Source: Strigamia acuminata
Lineage: Eukaryota; Arthropoda; Chilopoda; Geophilomorpha; Linotaeniidae
Direction: 5' to 3'
Length of the DNA stretch: 64,000 nucleotides
Assembly (NCBI GenBank): GCA_949358305.1
Contig: OX442314.1
Span: forward strand, 7,619,060 to 7,683,059
Numbering within the stretch: position 1 is the stretch's first letter; each line of letters starts with the position of its first letter. Shown here in pieces: positions 30,352 to 38,584 of the stretch. The translations under genes and the position numbers were made by a program. Under the pieces are notes generated by a model. It ran no database searches. It had not been told where the DNA came from and saw only the letters and a list, made by a program, of their open reading frames with translations.

Positions 30352-30825
30352 AAAACGTTACGAGTCGATGGCGACGCTGAAAAACAAAAAAATTGATCGA
30401 TCGACAGCGCTAGCCATCAAAATCCGAGACTCGAAAAAATTTCGCTAAGTCCAACAAGCGATATCGGTCGAATTCACGTCACAAGATGGCGTGGAAACGC
30501 GGGACCCGTAGCAAAATTATCGGCACGGGTCGGATACCGCGTGCAAAAGACCCCGTAGCAGCAATCGCGCACGGGAGTGAAAACAAAGGAGACCCGTAGC
30601 GTAACATGCGCACGGGTAGGTGCGCACTAGTCTCAAACACCCGGGTTCTGGAGTATATTACCCAGAATCCATCGCGATTACCTCGTGTTCACACGGACTT
30701 CCGCTTTTCACAGCTGATCGCTGCGTCCGTGCGTGATCCTCGTTTTTAACATTTTTACCGAGTTTTGAGATAGTTATATCATCCTTTTTCAATCGTGATT
30801 GAGCTTTTTGTGCGCGCTCCTCGCC
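30352..30825 (+). other. Spacer between pol and the small acidic exon
   Basis: No gene is seen. A repeated motif occurs three times (30505-30520, 30550-30565 and 30590-30620: ACCCGTAGC..., GCACGGG...). It may be a promoter or RNA structure for the downstream ORFs. The first 250 bases are nearly identical to element C; similarity falls after about 30620. Confidence 0.45.
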
Positions 30826-30936
30826 ATGGACGAGGAAGAAAACGACGTGCTGGCCATCGAGCACGAGGACGAGAATTGGGACCACGATGTAAACCAAGTC
30901 TCACCCGATCAGGTAGAAGTCAGCATCGGCACATGA
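30826..30936 (+). CDS. Small acidic ORF, probable first exon of the third gene (element B)
   Basis: ATG 30826 has a strong context (CGCCATGG). Read through, it gives 36 residues to TGA 30934-30936. Element C has a counterpart sharing the E-E, I-E-H-E, DENWD-x-DVN and DQV core although the surrounding DNA is diverged, which argues for selection on protein. After codon 29 (GAT CAG) comes a donor, CAG|GTAGAA (exon end 30912); C has CAG|GTAGTA at the same codon. Splicing to the acceptor at 31758 would join these 29 residues in frame to the ORF3 Met. The product is rich in Asp and Glu, with no known domain. Confidence 0.65.
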   Translation: MDEEENDVLAIEHEDENWDHDVNQVSPDQVEVSIGT

Positions 30937-31758
30937 GAATTAGTTCCGTGCTGCTGAAGAAGAAAGTTTGTTTGACTAATACCTGACATGAGTGCTTTGC
31001 ACTCACAATAGCGTATAATTAATTATTAACCGCGATCGCTCACACGATCGTATTTTTTTCCTTGTTAATTTGTTTTCGGGGTGCGAGCGCAGACTTCACG
31101 TCGCCTCGCGTCTCGAAAATTCCTCATGACTTGAGTCACGAGCGAGACAATGGGCTCGAGCCATAAATAATTTTATGACAAGGGGAGAATATTCTGTAAA
31201 AGAATATTTTTCTCCACAAGTAATTTGACGCATCAAATTGATGCAACTTAACATTCGTACGATGAATTTTTCGATGTGTTAGATAAATTTAATTTGACTT
31301 TAACTTCTTTTAAAAAATTAGACAAAGTCCGACTTCGGAATAATTCTTTATTAGGTTTAATTATTTAATAAAATTTCGACAAGCACATTTATTGTGCAAT
31401 TTTAGTAATAATTTACACCCGACGAATTCTTTTTACGAATGACTGATAATTATTAATTTAATTATTAGTAATGTTCTAATTAACGTTAGAATTAATTTAA
31501 AGTAAAATCTGATGATAAAAATCCGGATTAAAGGCTCGATTCCGTCTCGCTGTGCGTTTCGGACATGAGACAGATTTTTATGTGATGACTTCTCTTTTTC
31601 TATCCGACGAGGGACAATTCGTCCTACGTTCGCACCGATAGACAGGAATCGGTCTCGACGGACGGCTGCACGTATCGGCAACGTCCCTCGAAACCAACCA
31701 TTTATCTACGTATTTAATATTAACTTTTTATTAATTGTTTATTTCTCCATCCTTCCAG
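30937..31758 (+). other. Predicted intron (from 30913) upstream of ORF3, element B
   Basis: The donor is at 30913 (GTAGAAG). The acceptor is TTTCTCCATCCTTCCAG, ending at 31758 with a pyrimidine-rich tract. The 846-base intron is AT-rich, with no conserved coding frame. The matching intron in element C is 775 bases (42206-41432). Confidence 0.6.
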
Positions 31759-34524
31759 ATGGCATTACGTAGAACATGGGGACCATTAGACCCCGCTTGC
31801 ATCGCTCGTGGCGGGATATTTCGAGGCGCGCTGCCCGAATTTTACCGACGATGTTTCGGCGAGGACGCCGACCCTTGGCGCCTGCGAATACTACATTCCC
31901 GATGCATCGCCCGACGTTGGGTACGAGACTGCACGCTCCTGGATACGTTCCCGGAAGGGATGCGCGAAGGCATCGCCACAGAGTTAGCTCGTGACGACGA
32001 CCCGAAATCGCCAATTTTCCACCCCGGATTGTCAAGTCAGTACACTGGCAACCCGGCGGAGGAACACGTGCTGCATGCGTGGCGAGCAGCCGAGACAGAA
32101 GAGGCCCGTGAGGCCATCTATCAGCAGTATAGGCAACAGCTGGTGGATACCGCTGCGGCAGTGGCCGAGCGCATCCTCCAAAACGAGGGGATGACCGCGG
32201 ATGATATCCATCTGTGGTTTGAGAGACTGCGATTGGGGGAGAGTACGCCCCAGTGGAGACCTCGGATGGGAATTTTAACGTCCCAAGCCGAGATGTGGCA
32301 GCTCCACCACCTGGGGATTTTGGGGCCCAAGAGCAGCTACCCGCGGAAGCGCAAGCGCTCCAAAGGCGCCGGGAACAGCCAGTCGCGTTCCCCGGCGACA
32401 ACCAAGAAGCAACGTGTCACTCAAAACACGACTGAAGGCAACGAAGCTGGGCCATCCACTAGTACGGTGCGTGACCCTTCGCAGTATTCCCGACCGCGAA
32501 TTTTCGTAAACCGTCAGATTAAAGACGGTAAGGAGTGCAAGGAGGTTTGGATGTCTGGTGACGAAGAGCGAGTCTCTCGTCCCAGCACTTCTAGACGTCC
32601 GCTGACTCATCGCGAGCAGCGGAAAAGAGATCGCAAAGAGCGATACTTTGCGAGGTGCGAAGCTCGGGGCCGTCCCATCCCCGAACCCGCCTACATCTCC
32701 AAGAGAGCGGGTCGACGAAGTGGTAGCCAGTCAGGTGAGCGAAACGTCCCAGCGGCAGATACGCGGGACCTTCGCGAGATTCTGACTCAGATGAAGCGGA
32801 CGAAACTGACACGTTTCGATCCCGCGATGAAACACGCCAGGAAGATGGGTGTTGTCACCGACGGGAAGGTGACCCCACACGAGGTGGCAAGGTGGCTCGC
32901 AGACTACATAAATTCGCGACCACGACCCGATGGCATGCCAACCGCCATCGTGCAGCCTTCGAGCTCCGAACAACATCTCCCGGCGCCCCAAGTCGCAATG
33001 ACTGGAGTGCAGACGACGGAGACGCCACCACCGCCGGCGCAGCCACCACCACCGCTGCCGACGCCAACGCTGCCGACCAAGACGCAGCCGCCTCCGGACC
33101 TGCCGCCACCGTCGTTGTTGAATTCGAGCGATCCGCCGGACTTACCCACCGACCGCTCAGTCCCTCTCCCCGTTGGACAGAGCATTATGCAGGAATGTCG
33201 AGCCAATTTGACCGACATTTGCAGGCCGAGCCGACCCCGACCCGGTTCCTCGGCCCTGTTCTTCGAGAGGCGAGACGAAGAAGCGCGACTCGCGAGAGAA
33301 GCCGCCAACCCGACTATCTCCGAGCTCTCCGCGTTTCGCTTCGTGATGGAAGACCCAAGAGTCTCCGCGCCCGCCTTGCGAGGTGTGGATCAAACACAGC
33401 GATATTTTATCGAATGGGCAATCGCGATGATGAGTAAGCTCTCGCGTGCCTTCACTGCGGATTCAGAGCGATCGAATCCAGTGAATCGTCGCAGCCTACA
33501 GCTATCATTGACCAAGGTCATGATGCAGCTGCTAACCCCAGCACTCTTCGGAGAAGGGCGTCAGGCGATGGCCGCATGGTCTGTCGTGGACAGAGAGGGT
33601 GTACAGGTTCCCCGTGCACTCCTCGCAGAGTGGAGCTCCATTCTGCCCGACCCTGTGTTGACTCGCTACGAGCTAACCAGGGATGTGGTAAACCCAGAAT
33701 TTGAAGGGTACAAGTTGCGAAGCACGGCGTTTCGTTACACCTCCGCCACCTGGACAGCGGCGCCTACCCAACAACTGCGCGCCTTGACCATCCAGACGGA
33801 AGAATCGGCAGAGGATGTAGACATGGTGATCTCGCCGACGAGCGGAGTTCCGATTCCGCCACCGATGCCTGCGGAGATATCCCCGCAAGGACCCGCCCTG
33901 TTCGAAGTGGCGGGTAAACCAAAGCGCTTGCTGTGCCGAACGCCGCCCGTCAGGTCCGTCGAGCAAACGAAGCCGACACCGCCCGGGACCCCACCGGCCC
34001 GAGCGGCGACAACAACGCCAGCAGCGATTCCCGCGACCACCCAGAAGCCGAAGCCGGCACCGCCTCCACCAGACTATTATGGGCGGATCATCGACGAGTT
34101 TCCCCATCTTTCGATGACGACGGCGACCAGGAGGTTTATCCTCGCGCAGCGGGACAAAGGCAAATCGGTCTTCATCTGGCTTCACAACCAGATCCGGAAG
34201 ACTAAAGACCTCATCTTCCACCAGAGGTTGCTGAGAGCCCACCGTGCGCCAGTGACGCCAGCGGAAGCCAATGCCATCCGGCATACGAACACCGGCTTCT
34301 CCGCCTACATCCCGAGCGTTTGGTTGCACGAGAGGACGCGTGCCCCGCATGAGCCAGTTGACGGCCATGCATTATGTTTCATTACGGAGCATGAGGACCC
34401 CCGTGATCGGTCCTCGGCGCTAGTAGGCGATCTACCCGCGCCACCCGGCACTCAACCGCCTGTCCCTGGAGTGAGTTACGCCCAGGTGACGGACTCAGTG
34501 TCGGGTCCCCCAGAAAAGAAGTGA
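31759..34524 (+). CDS. Third ORF of element B (921 aa), function unknown
   Basis: ATG 31759 follows directly after a splice acceptor; the in-frame TTG upstream (31735) lies in the intron. Visible parts: a conserved N-terminal region of about 200 residues (RRTWGPLDPACI... to ILTSQAEMWQLHHLGILGP), then a basic nuclear-localisation-like stretch (PRKRKRSKG), Ser/Arg-rich and basic blocks, a long Pro-rich linker (about 410-470), a second conserved globular-looking region (about 500-680), another Pro/Ala-rich linker, and a conserved C-terminal region (about 770-900, YYGRIIDEFPHLSMTTATRRF...). There is no signal peptide, no membrane helix and no Env cleavage site that I can see. Element C has a diverged homologue (950-codon open frame). 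It occupies the env position but is not Env; a nuclear or RNA-related role is only a guess. Confidence 0.8.
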   Translation: MALRRTWGPLDPACIARGGIFRGALPEFYRRCFGEDADPWRLRILHSRCIARRWVRDCTLLDTFPEGMREGIATELARDDDPKSPIFHPGLSSQYTGNPAEEHVLHAWRAAETEEAREAIYQQYRQQLVDTAAAVAERILQNEGMTADDIHLWFERLRLGESTPQWRPRMGILTSQAEMWQLHHLGILGPKSSYPRKRKRSKGAGNSQSRSPATTKKQRVTQNTTEGNEAGPSTSTVRDPSQYSRPRIFVNRQIKDGKECKEVWMSGDEERVSRPSTSRRPLTHREQRKRDRKERYFARCEARGRPIPEPAYISKRAGRRSGSQSGERNVPAADTRDLREILTQMKRTKLTRFDPAMKHARKMGVVTDGKVTPHEVARWLADYINSRPRPDGMPTAIVQPSSSEQHLPAPQVAMTGVQTTETPPPPAQPPPPLPTPTLPTKTQPPPDLPPPSLLNSSDPPDLPTDRSVPLPVGQSIMQECRANLTDICRPSRPRPGSSALFFERRDEEARLAREAANPTISELSAFRFVMEDPRVSAPALRGVDQTQRYFIEWAIAMMSKLSRAFTADSERSNPVNRRSLQLSLTKVMMQLLTPALFGEGRQAMAAWSVVDREGVQVPRALLAEWSSILPDPVLTRYELTRDVVNPEFEGYKLRSTAFRYTSATWTAAPTQQLRALTIQTEESAEDVDMVISPTSGVPIPPPMPAEISPQGPALFEVAGKPKRLLCRTPPVRSVEQTKPTPPGTPPARAATTTPAAIPATTQKPKPAPPPPDYYGRIIDEFPHLSMTTATRRFILAQRDKGKSVFIWLHNQIRKTKDLIFHQRLLRAHRAPVTPAEANAIRHTNTGFSAYIPSVWLHERTRAPHEPVDGHALCFITEHEDPRDRSSALVGDLPAPPGTQPPVPGVSYAQVTDSVSGPPEKK

Positions 34525-34548
34525 TCGCTCAGCCCCACGGTCTGAGCT

Positions 34549-34560
34549 CGGAGGGGGAAG
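34549..34560 (+). other. Polypurine tract of element B
   Basis: CGGAGGGGGAAG lies directly before the 3' LTR, where the primer for plus-strand synthesis is expected. Confidence 0.8.
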
Positions 34561-35577
34561 TGTGGTGACCCGACTGGACCGGGGTCAACGAAGAGTTTCT
34601 CTCGTGACCTCGTTTCGGGTGTAAGGGGAGCCGCAAGCGCGTCTCCCTTCCCTCAGTGCATTGACATCTAGTCAATGGACAGGCGTCTGCCCTGAGGGAG
34701 TGGGGATGGCTCGTCCACCCCACCATTGGGTGATTCCGGTCACCTGTCAACCCCGCTTTGTGCAAAGGAATGTGCCTTGCACTGAGCGGGCAGAACCAAC
34801 ACAACCATCAAACGAGAAACACACGTAAAATCCGTCGTCCTACAAGATCAGGCCCAAGTAAATATACTGGGATTGACCGAGGACAAAGGACAATTTACCG
34901 TGAGTACGTTTGGTCAGTGTCAAACTCCGCAGAGTAACCTGCGAGATAAGATTACCACACTATTTTAGCACACCAGCTAGAAATAGTAAAAACCACTCCA
35001 GTTTAGCGAGTTGTGCAGACAAACGGTCGCACAAGCCTAAACTGCAGTAAAACAACGACGAGTGTTCCCGCCGCTGTGTGACCGCCGGGAGCCAGAAGAG
35101 TCCGCCGCTGTGTGATCGCCGGACACCACACAAAAACCTAGACAACAGACCGAAGTAAGCCTTTTAACTAAGCATTCACTCGCGCCTGACCAGCGTGAGC
35201 CCGAAGGACCAGCCAGAGACGAGCCGAGGACGCCATATTGCCACGCCGGCCCAAGACGACATCGCGTTGCCACAACGAGGACGCCATCTTGGACGCGAAC
35301 GAGACAACAGACGACCTCGCCGATTCCAGCCAGCTTTCATCTTACCTTTACCTTTCCATTTCCCATCACCTATTCCGATTTACCTTTTACTTACCTTTCA
35401 TATATATATATAAGATATATCTGTACATTGTCCCACAGAATAAATCTATATTATATTTTACCTTTTATATCTGTGTAATCATTTCTTTGGGTAAACCGCT
35501 TGAGACAAAGCGGTAGTGAGTTAGTCGAATTAAGTAATCAACCCACGAGTCAGCGAGAGCGAAGTAGGGGCGCGACA
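34561..35577 (+). repeat. 3' LTR of element B (1017 bp)
   Basis: It has the same length as the 5' LTR, with no mismatch noticed in the stretches compared. It is followed by the AGCC duplication at 35578-35581. Confidence 0.93.
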
Positions 35578-35581
35578 AGCC

Positions 35582-36030
35582 CTTGTGAAATCACCCAGAA
35601 TAATCGCCCAGACGATTATTCGCCGAAGTAAGTGTCCGAGTGCTTTGTAGGGAACCCCAAAGTTCCTAGACGAGGCCTCTGCGACGCTAAACCAAACCCT
35701 AGACAATAGGCACGGATAGAAGACTCGAAAGAGCATTCCACCGCGTCCGTGAAGACGAATCCGTGACGAATTAACGACAACTCAAGACGCCGCCTTTGTT
35801 CCGCCGACCACGCGGAACCGACGACGCCATCTTGAGAAATCCTTTGTTCGACGCTGACCACGTCGACTCTAGAATTATTACTGAGTGTATTTTAAGGCCT
35901 TCAAGCCTATTGAATAAATTACTTGTTCATTTCAATACATTTGGTATTCATTTGGGTATTTGCATAATTGATCACAGGTAAAGTATTACACGTTAGCGCT
36001 ATTTAAACCTATACCAAGTAGGACGCGACA
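35582..36030 (+). repeat. Solo LTR 'D', right half
   Basis: It continues 21712-22084 after element B. The end AGGACGCGACA matches the GCGCGACA end of the B LTR, and AATAAATT near 35910 resembles its polyadenylation region. TTTT (36031-36034) completes the target duplication. Confidence 0.85.
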
Positions 36031-36136
36031 TTTTAAATCTCCCAGCCTCTGCCTTGGCCGCATTGCATCGGATAAGATCGTGCGAGATTGTGCGGGCGAT
36101 TCAAGCTATAATTGGCATTGCCATGAACCGCTGGTA
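36031..36136. other. Old target DNA between LTR D and the Tc1-like element
   Basis: About 100 bases with no recognised function. They join in sequence to 55108 onward once the Tc1-like element is removed. Confidence 0.4.
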
Positions 36137-36299
36137 CACCTATGGCCAAAAAAATCTTCACATGCACTCACGCTGCTTCAGCTCTAAATGAGCAGTTCAA
36201 TTTTCCGCCACTGGCGGCCAGAGCAGTCTACTTTTCCTGGGGGCAACTGCAGGTTTAAATGCAACTAACACTTAGATTTTTAGTGAACTTAAAGGAAAT

Positions 36300-36605
36300 T
36301 TAGTCAGGTCATTTTACCACGTTTTTGCACATATTTTAACACGTTTTTGCACACATTTTAACGTTTTTGCACACATTTTGCCACGTTTTTGCACACATTT
36401 CGCCACGTTTTGGCACATATTTTTCCAAGTTTTTGCACACATTTTACCACGTTTTTGCACACATTTTGCCACGTTTTGGCACACATTTTACCATGTTTTT
36501 GCACACATTGTGCCACGTTTTGGCACACATTGTGCCAAGTTTTTGCACACATTGTGCCGTTCTTGCACACACATTTTACCAAGTTTTTGCAGCCATTTAC
36601 CATGT
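36300..36605 (+). repeat. 22-bp satellite in the left inverted repeat of the Tc1-like element
   Basis: About 13 units of a sequence like ACGTTTTTGCACACATTTTGCC. Small changes (TTGGCAC for TTGCAC) recur. It is inverted relative to 54655-54945. All open frames here are repeat artefacts. Confidence 0.93.
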
Positions 36606-36884
36606 TTTTTTTCGTTGCCAGTCAGTTCTTGACAATCATTTCGTCGCCGCTCACTTTGTCGGCGATTCACGTTCGTCATCGATCCAGTTTATTTATTTTA
36701 TCATTTTATTATTTTATTATTATTTTATTTTAAACGTGGGCAATGAAATTTTTGAACTCTATTATGATGTAGACAGTTATTTCTTTTTTCCAGATTTTAT
36801 TGGTTTATTTCCACAAAAAAAAAGTTGTAAGCAAAATTTGAAATGTAAACAAACAAATTTGAAAAAATAATAAATTAATATTTA

Positions 36885-37548
36885 CACCAGTGCCCATTTT
36901 TTGCAACAATCCTTGGCATTGATGAAATTAAATTCCTAAACAGAATATTGTCTCTGTTTAGGTTCTCCCAAATCTCTTCAATTTGAGTCCACAGCTCATC
37001 AGCATTTCTTGGAATGTTCTAAAAGATGAATTAAAAATAAATAAAAAAATGTTACATTCCAAAATAAAATTTTTATGAACAAACTTTGTGTTGCAGCCGA
37101 TATTTTAAAACCGACCACACATTTTCGATTGGGCTCATGTCAGCTCTTTTTGGAGGCCAATCAAGTATGCCCACTGGCATGTTGTTTTGCAGCCAGTTCT
37201 GTGTATGGTGAGAAGTGTGGGGCGTTGCTAGGTCGTGCTGGAATATCCAGTCTCTTCCATTAAACAGGTGGTCTGCACTTGGTAGTGCCGTTGTTTCCAG
37301 TACATTTGTGTATTTTTGAGAATTTAATCTTCCTTCAATACGACTAATGTGTCCAAGGCCATTTCGGGACATACAGCCCCACATATTCACCGAAAATCTT
37401 CCACTTTTTTTCTGGAAAAAATGGATATTTAAAAATATTTCCTCAATATTTTTATTTAATCAATGCTTCACCTTGGGGTGTAGGAAATCTGGGTGGTAGG
37501 CGGCACCTGATGGTCTCCATACCCAAACAGTGCCATTTCCGCCCACTT
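36885..37548 (-). pseudogene. Tc1-like transposase, C-terminal two thirds (split by element C)
   Basis: On the minus strand from 37548 the order is: GNGTVWVWRPSGAAYHPDF; a likely intron (donor after CCCAAG near 37475, acceptor TTTTTCCAG near 37413); NMWGCMSRNGLGHISRIEG; the second catalytic Asp in IFQHDLATPHTS; and the catalytic Glu in WPPKRADMSPIENVW (35 residues between them by my count). After a second likely intron (acceptor ATCTTTTAG before about 37020) comes the C-terminal NIPRNADELWTQIEEIWENL. This is the DDE domain of Tc1/mariner transposases, which cut and paste the element at TA. The upstream part, with the first catalytic Asp, lies beyond element C (near 52815). It is inactive as it stands. 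Confidence 0.8.
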
Positions 37549-38545
37549 TGTCGCGCTCAACTCTGTCTGTCGCTAACTCGTGGTATGAGTCACTTACTAA
37601 TTTCGTAACACCGCTTTACTCAAGCGGTTACCCAAAAGAATGTAACACGGCAAACAATATAAAAGGGTAAATATAATAAATGTATTTATTATACGGGAAT
37701 GTACAGGTAAAAGGTATAAAATATGTAAAGGAATAAGGGTAAAAGGTAAGGTGTGTGAAGTTGGCGGGAAACTGGTCGAGGTCGTCCTTTGTTGGCGCTC
37801 TGGATCCAAGATGGCGTCCGCGTGGCAACGTGGTGTCGTCTTGGGCCGGCGTGGCAATGAATGGCGTCCTCGTCTCACGTTTCTCGTTCGGTCCTTCGGG
37901 CTCACGCTGGTCGGGCGCGAGTGAATGCCTAAAAGGTCTTACTTCTGGTCTGTTGTCTAGGTTTAGGGTTTTGTTTAGGTGTCCGGCGATCACACAGCGG
38001 CGGACGCTTGGTGGTTCCCGGCGATACACACAGCGGCGGGAACGCTCGTCGTGGTTACTGCAATTTAGGCTTGTGCGACCGTTTGTCTGCACAACTCGCT
38101 AAATTGGAGTAGGGTTACTATTTCTAGCTGGCTTGCTAAAATAGTGTGGTAATCTTGTTTCGCAGGTTACTCTGCGGAGGTTAACACAAATCAATCGTAC
38201 TCACGTTGGAAGTCCCTTGTCCTAGGTCACTCCTGAAGTCTTTGTACTTAGGCTTGATCGTTTTAGGACGTTTGGCTTTTACGTGTATCTTGGTTGATTT
38301 TTGTGTTGGTTCTGCCCGCTCAGTGCAAGGCGAATTCCTTTGCACAAAGCGGGGGGTGACAGGTGACTAAAGCCACCCAATAGTGGAGAAGACGAATCTC
38401 CCCCACTCCCCCAGGGCAGACGCCCGTCCATTGACTGGATGTCAATGCTCTGAGGGAAGGGAGGCGCGCGTGCGACTCCCTTTCTTTACCCGTATGTAGG
38501 CCACGGGAGAAACTCTTCGTGCCCCACCCCAGTCGGGTCACCACA
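37549..38545 (-). repeat. 3' LTR of element C (997 bp)
   Basis: Read on the minus strand, it begins TGTGGTGACCCGAC at 38545 and ends GCGCGACA at 37549. It shares ends and several blocks with the LTRs of B and D but is clearly diverged from them. Confidence 0.93.
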
Positions 38546-38557
38546 CGTCCCCCTCCC
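38546..38557 (-). other. Polypurine tract of element C
   Basis: On the minus strand GGGAGGGGGACG lies directly before the 3' LTR, as in element B. Confidence 0.75.
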
Positions 38558-38584
38558 AGCTCTGACCGCTGGTGTTCGGAGCGA

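Larger units (their letters stand above)
22085..35577 (+). mobile_element. Element B: complete Ty3/Gypsy-type retrotransposon, 13.5 kb
   Basis: It has two 1017-bp LTRs with equal spacing and no difference in the parts I compared, a tRNA-Pro-type primer site, gag, a frameshift signal, pol, a small acidic ORF, a large third ORF and a polypurine tract. AGCC is duplicated on both sides (22081-22084, 35578-35581). All ORFs are open. Identical LTRs and intact genes point to a recent, perhaps still competent, insertion. It lies inside the solo LTR D of a related family. Confidence 0.95.

Noticed and set aside
31735-31758. Longer ORF3 start at TTG 31735 in element B
   Set aside because: It is the pyrimidine tract and acceptor of the intron; element C starts at the matching ATG.
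36358-36870. ORFs up to 167 codons rich in Cys, His and Phe
   Set aside because: They arise from the 22-bp satellite of the inverted repeat; mirror ORFs occur at 54589-54940.
37597-38102. Overlapping 100-154-codon ORFs in the LTRs of C (also 51825-52330), and similar ones in the LTRs of B
   Set aside because: They lie on both strands of LTRs, lack ATG context and domains, and repeat only because LTRs are duplicated.
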